Origin: Wenzhouxiangellaceae bacterium | GTDB taxonomy: Bacteria; Pseudomonadota; Gammaproteobacteria; Xanthomonadales; Wenzhouxiangellaceae | Direction: 5' to 3' | Assembly: GCA_023258355.1 (NCBI GenBank) | Contig: JALQZL010000039.1 | Coordinates: 1 to 8,409 of the forward strand | DNA length: 8,409 nt | Part shown: in pieces, positions 1-5,658 of the stretch | Layout of the letters: every line of letters begins with the position of its first letter | How positions within the stretch are numbered: the stretch's first letter is position 1 | Notes under the pieces: model-generated | The model's input: only the letters and a program-made list of their open reading frames with translations | The model's database searches: none | What the model was told of the DNA's origin: nothing | Position numbers and translations under genes: made by a program

Positions 1-307
1 TGTTGGTGCAAATAGAAATGGAATGGCGGCCGACAGGCTCTGTCTCGATCATTGAATAAAAACTGGCCACTTCGTAGACCCAGACAGCGGGCACATCTAG
101 ATAGTCAGCGACGGCATCCATCAGCTCAGCGCTGACCCAGCCATTATTTTGGTGCTGTGCCGCGACCAAGGCCTGAATAATGGCTGAACGACGTCCCTCT
201 GGCCCTTCAGGAAAACGGCCAAGCCACTCATTGATAACAGCCTGAGTCTTTTCAGTCAAAAGGGCTGACTTTCCCTCGACTGGAGAGCTTGTGGCTTCAA
301 TACTCAT
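1..307 (-). CDS. nuoE: NADH-quinone oxidoreductase subunit E (24 kDa subunit), N-terminal part, runs off the left edge
   Basis: Partial gene: the ATG at 307-305 opens a frame with no stop down to position 1, giving 102 codons plus one base. NuoE carries the [2Fe-2S] cluster N1a and works with NuoF and NuoG in the NADH-oxidising arm of complex I on the cytoplasmic side. The translation shows the family hallmarks: an arginine-rich start of the helical domain (residues 38-41), the GW pair at 56-57, the VYEVASFYSMIE segment at 77-88, PVGRH at 91-95, and SICTN at 98-102. Cys100 is the first expected cluster ligand; the other three lie beyond the window. The start ATG overlaps the nuoD stop as ATGA, and a GGAGAG Shine-Dalgarno sequence lies about 8-10 nt upstream inside nuoD, so the start is well supported. 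Translational coupling to nuoD is likely. Identity is near certain; only the missing C-terminus is unknown. Confidence 0.95.
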   Translation of the reverse strand, partial: MSIEATSSPVEGKSALLTEKTQAVINEWLGRFPEGPEGRRSAIIQALVAAQHQNNGWVSAELMDAVADYLDVPAVWVYEVASFYSMIETEPVGRHSISICTN

Positions 308-1557
308 CGATCAATCTCTCCAAATACAATATCTTGGGTAGCAATTAGAGCGGCGATATCTGCCAGCATGTGGCCTTTGGCCATCTCATTCATTGCTGAA
401 AGGTGAGCAAATCCTGGGGCACGCAAGTGAACTCGAAATGGTTTGTTAGCGCCATCAGAGATCATGTAACAACCGAATTCACCCTTGGGGGCTTCCACCG
501 CAGCATAAGTCTCTCCCTCAGGCACACAGTAGCCCTCAGTGAAAAGCTTGAAGTGGTGAATCAAGGCCTCCATGTCATCTTTCATCTCTTCTCGAGTCGG
601 CGGAGACACTTTGAAATTTCGGATCATTACCGGCCCTGAATTGGCGCGCAGCCAATCAATACACTGACGAATAATGCCAGCCGACTGGCGCATTTCTTCG
701 ACACGGACCAAGTAACGGTCATAGCAATCACCGTTAGTGCCGACGGGAATATCAAAGTCGACCTTGTCGTAGGCAGCATAGGGTTGCTTTTTGCGAAGAT
801 CCCAGGCAACGCCGCTACCACGGAGCATTGGTCCAGTGAATCCCATTTGCAAAGCCCGGTCTGCTGAGACGGCGCCAATGCCAACCGTTCGCTGCTTCCA
901 GATTCTGTTGTCGGTCAGCAGGGTCTCATAGTCGTCCACTTTTGAATAAAAATCAGCAGTAAAGTGGTCAAGGAAATCTAAGAGCGACCCATCACGCCAT
1001 CGATTCATCCGCTCAAGGTCTTTACCCTTTCGCCAACGGCTTTCAGCCACTTTTGGCATTTGATCGGGCAGGTCTCGATAAACACCCCCTGGTCGGTAAT
1101 AGGTGGCGTGCATCCGAGCACCCGAAACGGCCTCGTAGCAATCCATCAGGTTTTCACGCTCACGGAAGGCATACAAAAAGACCGACATGGCGCCCAAATC
1201 CAGCGCATTGGAACCTAGCCACATCAGGTGATTCAAGATGCGTGTGATCTCATCAAACATGGTTCTGATGTACTGAGCACGTTCAGGTGCTTCGATGCCC
1301 ATCAGTTGCTCGATGGCCCGGACATAGGCGTGCTCATTGCACATCATGGATACATAGTCCAAGCGATCCATGTAGCCAATCGACTGGTTGTAAGGCTTTG
1401 ACTCGACGAGCTTCTCAGTGGCTCTGTGCAACAGACCCACGTGAGGATCTGCTCGAACGACCACTTCCCCATCGAGTTCTAGAATCAGTCGCAACACGCC
1501 ATGCGCTGCAGGGTGCTGCGGGCCAAAATTCATGGTGAAATTTCGAATCTCGCTCAT
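304..1557 (-). CDS. nuoD: NADH-quinone oxidoreductase subunit D (49 kDa subunit)
   Basis: NuoD, 417 residues, the usual full length for the separate (unfused) subunit. With NuoB it forms the quinone-reduction site of complex I, at the base of the peripheral arm next to the membrane. Visible motifs are GPQHPAAHG at residues 12-20, PHVGLLHRATEKL at 38-50 and MDRLDYVSMM at 63-72. His19 and Tyr68 match by motif and spacing (49 residues) the quinone-binding His and Tyr of Thermus Nqo4. GCYMISDGANKPFRVHLRAP near the C-terminus is another conserved family block. The start ATG at 1557-1555 overlaps the nuoC stop as ATGA, and the TGA at 306-304 overlaps the nuoE start in the same way. Enterobacteria carry NuoC and NuoD as one polypeptide; here they are two genes, as in mitochondria-like 14-gene nuo operons. 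No broken or missing region is seen. Confidence 0.98.
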   Translation of the reverse strand: MSEIRNFTMNFGPQHPAAHGVLRLILELDGEVVVRADPHVGLLHRATEKLVESKPYNQSIGYMDRLDYVSMMCNEHAYVRAIEQLMGIEAPERAQYIRTMFDEITRILNHLMWLGSNALDLGAMSVFLYAFRERENLMDCYEAVSGARMHATYYRPGGVYRDLPDQMPKVAESRWRKGKDLERMNRWRDGSLLDFLDHFTADFYSKVDDYETLLTDNRIWKQRTVGIGAVSADRALQMGFTGPMLRGSGVAWDLRKKQPYAAYDKVDFDIPVGTNGDCYDRYLVRVEEMRQSAGIIRQCIDWLRANSGPVMIRNFKVSPPTREEMKDDMEALIHHFKLFTEGYCVPEGETYAAVEAPKGEFGCYMISDGANKPFRVHLRAPGFAHLSAMNEMAKGHMLADIAALIATQDIVFGEIDR

Positions 1558-2300
1558 GCCTCAGCCCGCCCATCTTTTGAATGCTTGCCATCAAGCTTTT
1601 CATCAACATAACGGCTGTCATGACGAATCACCCTTGGCACAAGCACCCGCGGTTCGATTTCCACTGGCTCATACACCACACGACCCTTTTGCTCGTCATA
1701 GCGAACCGTCACGTTACCGATCAGCGGGAAGTCTTTTCTAAAGGGATGGCCAATAAAGCCATAGTCGGTGAGGATGCGCCTCAAATCAGGGTGACCTTCG
1801 AAGATGATGCCATAGAGGTCAAACACCTCACGCTCATACCAATTCACACCATTCCAAACATCAATCAAGGAGGGGATCACGGGCAGCTCATCGTTCGGCG
1901 CAAAGCATCTGAGCCTCAAACGCCTGTTGTGCTTCAGACTCAAAAGCTGCACAACCACCGCAAAGCGGTTGTCGATGACTTCCGACTCAGGCCGCTCAGC
2001 CCAGCTAAATCTGCCAGGACCCAGCGCGTCGACCCCACGCGAGAATCCAGACCCAGTCGCCTCGGCTGTTTCCCACTCATCATCACCAAAACCCAGGTAA
2101 TCAACACCTGCCAAATCAGTTAACTGCTCAAATGAGAGGCTGGGCTCCTCACGCAACTGATGCGCAACCTCTAGCCAGTGCTCTGGCGCAATGGTAATGG
2201 TCAGCTGACCACGATGTTCATCATAGCTATCAATCTTGTGGCCAAACAGACCATCAAGGTGCTCAACAAAGGTTTGGTTCAGACTGGAAAATGAATTCAT
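1554..2300 (-). CDS. nuoC: NADH-quinone oxidoreductase subunit C (30 kDa subunit)
   Basis: NuoC, 248 residues from the ATG at 2300-2298. The open frame extends upstream to 2384, but that would add 28 residues lying over nuoB. The 2300 start forms an ATGA overlap with the nuoB stop and gives a normal N-terminus (MNSFSSLNQTFVEHL). NuoC is a cytoplasmic peripheral-arm subunit of complex I that packs against NuoB, NuoD and NuoI and carries no cofactor. The complex I 30 kDa signature is complete: NWYEREVFDLYGI at 153-165, GHPDLRRILTDYGF at 169-182 and GHPFRKDFPL at 184-193. Residues 71-111 form an acidic and glycine-rich insertion between the first beta-alpha unit and the RFAVVVQLLSL strand; similar insertions occur in other gammaproteobacterial NuoC, by recollection of the family. 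No clear Shine-Dalgarno sequence precedes the start, which fits translation coupled to nuoB. Confidence 0.96.
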   Translation of the reverse strand: MNSFSSLNQTFVEHLDGLFGHKIDSYDEHRGQLTITIAPEHWLEVAHQLREEPSLSFEQLTDLAGVDYLGFGDDEWETAEATGSGFSRGVDALGPGRFSWAERPESEVIDNRFAVVVQLLSLKHNRRLRLRCFAPNDELPVIPSLIDVWNGVNWYEREVFDLYGIIFEGHPDLRRILTDYGFIGHPFRKDFPLIGNVTVRYDEQKGRVVYEPVEIEPRVLVPRVIRHDSRYVDEKLDGKHSKDGRAEA

Positions 2301-2824
2301 GAGCGAGCAATCGTGTTGGTTCGGCGAATTTTCTTTTGTAGCTGCAAAATGCCGTACACCAACGCTTCTGCTGTTGGTGGGCAACCGGGCACATAGATAT
2401 CAACGGGCACGATCCGATCACACCCTCGGGTCACCGCATAGGAATAGTGATAATAACCACCGCCGTTGGCACAAGAGCCCATTGAGATGACCCATTTAGG
2501 ATCCGGCATTTGATCGTAGACCTTGCGAAGTGCAGGCGCCATTTTATTGACCAAAGTCCCCGCCACAATCATCACATCTGACTGTCTTGGGCTTGGTCTG
2601 AACACCATGCCAAAGCGATCAATGTCATAGCGGGAGGCAGCTGAGTGCATCATCTCAACGGCGCAACAGGCCAAACCAAAGGTCATGGGCCACATGCTCC
2701 CAGTCCGCGCCCAGTTAATCAGGGCATCGGCGCTGGTTGTCACAAATCCCTTTTCTAACAGTGGGTTATCGCCATTCGGCCGCAGGATGTCATCGACCTC
2801 GCCGACCACATCGGGATTGTGCAT
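2297..2824 (-). CDS. nuoB: NADH-quinone oxidoreductase subunit B (PSST, cluster N2 subunit)
   Basis: NuoB, 175 residues from the ATG at 2824-2822. It holds [4Fe-4S] cluster N2, the last electron carrier before quinone, at the base of the peripheral arm of complex I. All four ligand cysteines are present: the adjacent pair Cys53-Cys54 (GLACCAVEMM), Cys118 (GSCANGGG) and Cys148 (PGCPPTAEAL). The FRPSPRQSDVMIVAGT block at 75-90 is also typical. The frame stays open to 2863, but that longer form adds 13 residues and overlaps the nuoA coding region by 31 nt. The internal start lies 8 nt past the nuoA stop and begins in a conserved-looking way (MHNPDVVGEVDD), so I chose it. A weak GGAA lies about 11 nt before it. 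The TGA at 2299-2297 overlaps the nuoC ATG. The gene is complete. Confidence 0.96.
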   Translation of the reverse strand: MHNPDVVGEVDDILRPNGDNPLLEKGFVTTSADALINWARTGSMWPMTFGLACCAVEMMHSAASRYDIDRFGMVFRPSPRQSDVMIVAGTLVNKMAPALRKVYDQMPDPKWVISMGSCANGGGYYHYSYAVTRGCDRIVPVDIYVPGCPPTAEALVYGILQLQKKIRRTNTIARS

Positions 2825-2832
2825 GATCGTGC

Positions 2833-3189
2833 TTATTCCCACTCCAGTGCTCCCTTTTTCCACTCATAGATGAAGCCAATCACCAATATCAACAGGAAGA
2901 TACCCATGGCGACAAGGCCTGTCATGCCCACACTGTCGAGCACCACAGCCCAAGGGAACATGAAGGCAATTTCTAGATCAAAAATGATGAATAAGATGGC
3001 AATGAGGTAAAACCGAACGTCAAACTTCATTCGAGAATCTTCAAAGGCCTCGAAACCACACTCATAGGCAGAGTTTTTTTCGTCAGATGGATTGCGGGGA
3101 CCGAGAATGCCACCCACCAGCAAAAGGACAGTACCCATCCCGATGCCTACGCCTAAAAATACCAATATTGGAAAATAATCCGTCAACAT
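2833..3189 (-). CDS. nuoA: NADH-quinone oxidoreductase subunit A (ND3-like membrane subunit)
   Basis: NuoA, 118 residues, the homologue of mitochondrial ND3. It is a three-helix inner-membrane subunit at the junction of the two arms of complex I. Helix 1 spans roughly residues 6-30. The conserved cytoplasmic loop follows, with the YECGFE motif at 42-47 (including the Cys known to become exposed in the deactive state of mitochondrial complex I). The block FDVRFYLIAILFIIFDLEIA at 56-75 covers helix 2, with the conserved acidic FDLE pair. Helix 3 spans about 86-109 and the protein ends in a short charged tail. The ATG at 3189 is preceded by AGAAGA about 6 nt upstream, a usable Shine-Dalgarno sequence. 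It is the first nuo gene, 53 nt downstream of the tRNA-Leu gene on the same strand and 8 nt before nuoB. Confidence 0.97.
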   Translation of the reverse strand: MLTDYFPILVFLGVGIGMGTVLLLVGGILGPRNPSDEKNSAYECGFEAFEDSRMKFDVRFYLIAILFIIFDLEIAFMFPWAVVLDSVGMTGLVAMGIFLLILVIGFIYEWKKGALEWE

Positions 3190-3209
3190 CGTTATCTTCT
3201 TGAGCTTTA

Positions 3210-3224
3210 CCGATTCAGGATCGG
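3210..3224. repeat. short perfect inverted repeat in the nuoA leader
   Basis: The sequence CCGATTCAGGATCGG is a 5-bp perfect inverted repeat (CCGAT/ATCGG) with a 5-nt spacer, between the tRNA-Leu 3' end and nuoA. No T-run follows on either strand, so it is not a canonical terminator. It could be a small leader hairpin or an operator half-site pair. At this length chance occurrence is quite possible. Confidence 0.3.
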
Positions 3225-3226
3225 AC

Positions 3227-3232
3227 CTTATA
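3227..3232 (-). promoter_or_regulatory. possible -10 box for the nuo operon
   Basis: On the minus strand this reads TATAAG, matching five of six bases of the sigma-70 -10 consensus, about 38 nt before the nuoA ATG. Spacing of 17-18 nt would place the -35 box inside the 3' end of the tRNA gene (GCCTTC or GGCCTT), which is a poor match. A nuo-specific promoter here is possible but weakly supported. The operon may simply be read from upstream through the tRNA. Confidence 0.22.
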
Positions 3233-3242
3233 GAGTTTGTGT

Positions 3243-3327
3243 TGGTGCCGAAGGCCGGACTCGAACCGGCACGGCTTTCGCCACTGCCCCCTCAAGACAG
3301 CGTGTCTACCAATTCCACCACTTCGGC
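3243..3327 (-). tRNA. leuU: tRNA-Leu, anticodon GAG
   Basis: An 85-nt class II tRNA read on the minus strand. The 7-bp acceptor stem GCCGAAG/CTTCGGC is perfect, the discriminator base is A, and the CCA end is genome-encoded (3245-3243). The anticodon stem CTGTC/GGCAG encloses the loop TTGAGGG, with anticodon GAG at 3293-3291, which reads CUC/CUU leucine codons. The long variable arm folds as GGC-GAAA-GCC, typical of tRNA-Leu. The T arm is GCCGG-TTCGAGT-CCGGC. The D-loop contains the usual TTGGTAGACACGC stretch. It lies between secG and nuoA on the same strand, the arrangement seen in many beta- and gammaproteobacteria, so it is probably cut from a longer transcript. The symbol leuU follows the E. 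coli GAG isoacceptor and is by analogy. Confidence 0.97.
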
Positions 3328-3345
3328 TACTTTATTCCTTTGTCA

Positions 3346-3369
3346 TCGGCTCAATACCTATCGAGCCAA
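3346..3369 (-). other. hairpin in the tRNA-Leu 5' leader
   Basis: On the minus strand TTGGCTC pairs with GAGCCGA across a 10-nt loop: a 5-bp GC-rich core (GGCTC/GAGCC) extended by one wobble and one A-T pair. It ends 18 nt before the 5' end of the mature tRNA. No T-run follows, so it is not a Rho-independent terminator. It may be a processing or stability structure in the secG-tRNA transcript; this is inference. Confidence 0.35.
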
Positions 3370-3379
3370 ACAGCCTACC

Positions 3380-3397
3380 CATCTGAGGTTACAGATG
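3380..3397. repeat. 6-bp perfect inverted repeat downstream of secG
   Basis: CATCTG and CAGATG flank a 6-nt spacer, 22 nt after the secG stop. An overlapping alternative pairing (AGGTT at 3386-3390 with AACCT at 3398-3402) is mutually exclusive with it. There is no T-run on the minus strand, so termination of secG transcripts here is not indicated. Confidence 0.3.
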
Positions 3398-3419
3398 AAC
3401 CTGCTGGTCTTACTTTCTT

Positions 3420-3851
3420 CTAGGGCTGAGGCTCAACCGGTGCTTCAGGGCGCTCATCGCTGGGTGGCTGCAAAAACGCTTCCTCATCCCCCTCGGCAGA
3501 ATCTGCTGAGTCTTCACTCGCATCACCACCCATAAGCTCCGTGGGAATGACCAACTCAGGCGCATCCACCAAACGCTCTGCCACACCCAAATCATCGGCT
3601 GTTGGGCCAGTCGCGCCCGTCTGCGCCAGCAAAATCGCCATAGACAAGCTGATCGCAAAAAACGCCACGCCCAGCCAACCGGTCAATTTACTCAAAAAGC
3701 CAGCAGAACCCTTCGAGCCAAAGACTGTGCCAGAAGCACCTGCACCGAAGGCTGCACCCATCGTGGCACCTGGACCCCGCTGGACCAACACCACGGCAAT
3801 CAACCCAATGGCCAACAAAATATGAATTACTATTAACGCCGTATACAGCAT
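3420..3851 (-). CDS. secG: protein-export membrane protein SecG
   Basis: SecG, 143 residues from the ATG at 3851-3849. It is the small accessory subunit of the SecYEG translocon in the inner membrane and stimulates SecA-driven export. Two membrane helices are visible, about residues 3-23 and 55-76. They are separated by the conserved glycine-rich cytoplasmic loop with VQRGPGATMGAAFGAGASG at 23-41 and TVFGSKGS after it, the family hallmark. After helix 2 comes a long acidic, proline-rich tail of about 65 residues, low in complexity and typically variable in this family. A GTG at 3863, with AAGAG just upstream, would add four residues (MIGK). I prefer the ATG because homologues begin close to the first helix, but the choice is not settled. 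It lies between tpiA and tRNA-Leu, a common order in these bacteria. Confidence 0.93.
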   Translation of the reverse strand: MLYTALIVIHILLAIGLIAVVLVQRGPGATMGAAFGAGASGTVFGSKGSAGFLSKLTGWLGVAFFAISLSMAILLAQTGATGPTADDLGVAERLVDAPELVIPTELMGGDASEDSADSAEGDEEAFLQPPSDERPEAPVEPQP

Positions 3852-3882
3852 CTTTCCGATCACTCGCTCTTAAAGACTTGCT

Positions 3883-3918
3883 CAAAATAAAGAGCCAGCC
3901 ACCTATTCAGTCGCTGGC
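3883..3918 (-). terminator. Rho-independent terminator-like hairpin after tpiA
   Basis: Six nt after the tpiA stop, on the minus strand, GCCAGC pairs with GCTGGC across a 13-nt loop that can add an inner ACT/GGT pairing past a G-G mismatch. TCTTTATTTT follows directly. The stem plus T-rich tail fit a moderate intrinsic terminator. If it works, secG needs its own promoter or depends on read-through. Confidence 0.5.
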
Positions 3919-3923
3919 AAATT

Positions 3924-4691
3924 TCAACTGGCCGCTTTCGCAATACCTAAGAAGCTTTCCGCTTCCAAGGAGGCACCACCGATCAAGCCACCATCAATAT
4001 CCTCACAGCTCAGAATTTCTCGGGCATTGTCTGGTTTGACGCTGCCACCATAGATCACCCTGACCTGACCCCCTATTGTATCACTACTGGCTCGAATTCG
4101 TGCTCGAATTGACGCATGCACTGCCTGTGCTTGCTCAGGTGAAGCGGTTTGGCCTGTTCCAATGGCCCACACAGGCTCATAAGCGATCACAGCCTGCTCA
4201 AATGCGGCAATCCCCGCCGCATCAATGACGGCTTCTAACTGGGAAATCACCACCTGATCGGTCTGCCCAGCTTCACGCTCTTGGAGTGTTTCACCGAGGC
4301 ACAGGATTGGGATCAAACCGGCGCGTTGGGCCGCCAGAAACTTCTCTGCCACCACTTGATTGGTTTCCAGGTGGTCCTGGCGTCTTTCTGAATGCCCCAC
4401 CAAGACGTATTGGCAACCGCAGTCTTTGAGCATGCCACCACTCACATCACCGGTGTGTGCGCCACCAGGGTGGATGCTTAAATCCTGACCGCCCAGACCA
4501 ATGGGATGCGGGCTGCGCTTTATGTGTCGGCCCACCTCCAAAAGGTAGGGGAATGGCGGGATTAAGACGAGGTCAGCTTGGACATCACTGACCCCATCAC
4601 CGATGGCCTGAGTGAGTGCGGATGCCATCTCCACACTGCCATTCATTTTCCAGTTCCCAGCCACTAAAATTCGGCGCTTTTCCACTGTCAT
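3924..4691 (-). CDS. tpiA: triosephosphate isomerase
   Basis: TpiA, 255 residues, the same length as the E. coli enzyme. It interconverts dihydroxyacetone phosphate and glyceraldehyde 3-phosphate in glycolysis and gluconeogenesis, as a cytoplasmic TIM-barrel dimer. Catalytic residues are all present: Asn13 and Lys15 in AGNWKMNG (11-18), the electrophile His100 in VLVGHSERR, and the base Glu172 in AYEPVWAIGTG. The flexible lid, loop 6, is in VWAIGTG at 174-180. The phosphate-binding IYGGSVKP block lies at 213-220 and GLIGGASL at 236-242. The frame is open upstream to 4811, but that adds 40 residues unlike any TIM and runs into the divergent dehydrogenase gene; the ATG at 4691 gives the normal N-terminus. 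A sigma-70-like promoter sits 34 nt upstream and a terminator-like hairpin follows the stop. Confidence 0.98.
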   Translation of the reverse strand: MTVEKRRILVAGNWKMNGSVEMASALTQAIGDGVSDVQADLVLIPPFPYLLEVGRHIKRSPHPIGLGGQDLSIHPGGAHTGDVSGGMLKDCGCQYVLVGHSERRQDHLETNQVVAEKFLAAQRAGLIPILCLGETLQEREAGQTDQVVISQLEAVIDAAGIAAFEQAVIAYEPVWAIGTGQTASPEQAQAVHASIRARIRASSDTIGGQVRVIYGGSVKPDNAREILSCEDIDGGLIGGASLEAESFLGIAKAAS

Positions 4692-4724
4692 GATTTGATT
4701 TCGCTTTTCTTGGGCTCGCAGGGT

Positions 4725-4753
4725 AGGATAAGAACTTCCTATCTCTGAGACAA
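4725..4753 (-). promoter_or_regulatory. candidate sigma-70 promoter of tpiA
   Basis: On the minus strand TTGTCT (4753-4748) and TATCCT (4730-4725) are separated by exactly 17 nt. Each matches four of six consensus bases. The predicted start near 4718 gives a leader of about 27 nt. It lies in the 73-nt gap shared with the divergent dehydrogenase gene, where nothing else would drive tpiA. Confidence 0.45.
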
Positions 4754-4764
4754 GGGCGCTTCGT

Positions 4765-5580
4765 ATGACAAATCCTCGCATTGCTTTGATCACGGGAGCT
4801 TCGGCCGGCATCGGTGCTGAATTTGCACGTCAGCTGGCGGCTCAAGGCCACCACATTGCACTGACAGCCAGACGCCGCGAACGGCTGGATGAACTGGCTG
4901 ATCAGCTCAAACGTCAACACGGTGTGGAATGCTTGGTCATCCCTGCAGATCTGGCCGATCCCGAGGCGCCCAAAAGAATTGTTGAAGCCATCCATCAAGC
5001 AGGCTTTGATATCGATGTGCTCGTTAATAACGCAGGCTTTGCGGTTGGTGGCTTTTATACGGCGGCCACCTGGGACGAGCAGGCGCGTTTTCTTCAAGTG
5101 ATGGTCACCGCCGTGGCTGAGCTCACTCATCTCGTACTCCCGACCATGTTGGCGAACAATGCCGGTCAAATCGTCAACGTGGCCTCCGTTGCGGGTATCG
5201 TTGCTGGCTCATCCGGGCATACCCTGTATGCAGCATCCAAGGCCTTTCTGATTAAATTCTCAGAGTCTTTGGCAATGGAAAATCACCACACGGGCGTGAC
5301 AGTCCAAGCACTTTGCCCTGGGTTCACGCTCTCTGAGTTTCATGATGTTATCGGTAACCGCCATCTGGTCTCGCAAATGCCTGACTATATGTGGATGGAA
5401 GCACACGAGGTGGTTTCCATCAGCTTGAGTGAGCTCAATAATCCCAAAGCACCCGTGATGTTGGTGCCTGGTCGGGTTAATCGATTCTTGGCATTTTTGT
5501 CTCGCAAACTACCCTACCGATGGGCCTACGCCTTGGTGAGGAAACGCAGCGGTGACTTCAGGCTTCAAGAACGTCCTTAA
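4765..5580 (+). CDS. short-chain dehydrogenase/reductase, DltE/COG0300-like
   Basis: A classical SDR of 271 residues with a Rossmann fold; probably an NAD(P)H-dependent oxidoreductase, substrate unknown. The cofactor motif TGASAGIG is at 10-17. Three arginines after strand 2 (36-38, in TARRRERL) suggest NADP(H) preference. PADLADP at 60-66 and NNAG at 88-91 follow. The catalytic triad is Ser141 (in NVASVAG), Tyr155 and Lys159 (YAASK); Ser-Tyr spacing is 14, one more than usual in my memory of the family. The C-terminal 35 residues are basic and hydrophobic and could form a membrane-associating helix. The start at 4765 has AAGGG 8 nt upstream and begins directly before the first strand. It is divergent from tpiA across 73 nt and is followed by a weak terminator, so it appears to be a single-gene unit. 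The family is secure, the reaction is not. Confidence 0.93.
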   Translation: MTNPRIALITGASAGIGAEFARQLAAQGHHIALTARRRERLDELADQLKRQHGVECLVIPADLADPEAPKRIVEAIHQAGFDIDVLVNNAGFAVGGFYTAATWDEQARFLQVMVTAVAELTHLVLPTMLANNAGQIVNVASVAGIVAGSSGHTLYAASKAFLIKFSESLAMENHHTGVTVQALCPGFTLSEFHDVIGNRHLVSQMPDYMWMEAHEVVSISLSELNNPKAPVMLVPGRVNRFLAFLSRKLPYRWAYALVRKRSGDFRLQERP

Positions 5581-5585
5581 AGAGG

Positions 5586-5606
5586 CCGCTAGGTCGCAGC
5601 GGTTTT
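5586..5606 (+). terminator. weak Rho-independent terminator after the SDR gene
   Basis: CCGCT pairs with AGCGG across a 7-nt loop, five nt after the SDR stop, and is followed by TTTT. The stem can be extended by G-U and A-T pairs using the T-run. The position just after the stop supports it, but the stem is short. Confidence 0.45.
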
Positions 5607-5617
5607 CACATCAAACT

Positions 5618-5658
5618 GCAACCCGGTGCGTTTTAATTTAATGCATCGCACTGGTTGC
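5618..5658. repeat. 12-bp bulged inverted repeat with AT-rich centre upstream of yceI
   Basis: The arm GCAACCCGGTGCG (5618-5630) pairs with CGCACTGGTTGC (5647-5658): two 6-bp blocks separated by one bulged C, with one G-U pair. The 16-nt centre is AT-rich (TTTTAATTTAATGCAT). No T-run follows either strand, so it does not look like a terminator. It could be a large operator or a leader/ncRNA hairpin. It overlaps and competes with the smaller hairpin at 5644-5662. Confidence 0.5.

Noticed and set aside
1581..2123. A 180-codon plus-strand open frame
   Set aside because: It is entirely antisense to nuoC, whose signature motifs are complete. The translation is rich in His and Thr as expected for a shadow frame.
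2825..2863. Extended nuoB start at 2863
   Set aside because: It would overlap nuoA coding sequence by 31 nt; the ATG at 2824 just after nuoA gives a normal N-terminus.
3233..3260. Integration site (att) at the tRNA-Leu 3' end
   Set aside because: tRNA-Leu genes are common integration targets, but the tRNA is intact, followed directly by nuoA, and no second copy of its 3' end was seen in the window.
3200..3535. A 111-codon plus-strand open frame containing VPKAGLEPARLSPLPPQDS
   Set aside because: This is the well-known spurious peptide from translating the antisense strand of a tRNA-Leu gene; the rest is antisense to the secG end.
4692..4811. Extended tpiA start giving a 295-residue protein
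   Set aside because: The extra 40 residues resemble no TIM N-terminus, cover the predicted tpiA promoter and run into the divergent gene; the 255-residue form matches the family length.
4597..5169. A 190-codon minus-strand open frame
   Set aside because: It is antisense to the dehydrogenase gene and overlaps the tpiA start in another frame; no recognisable domain, and both real genes have full motifs.
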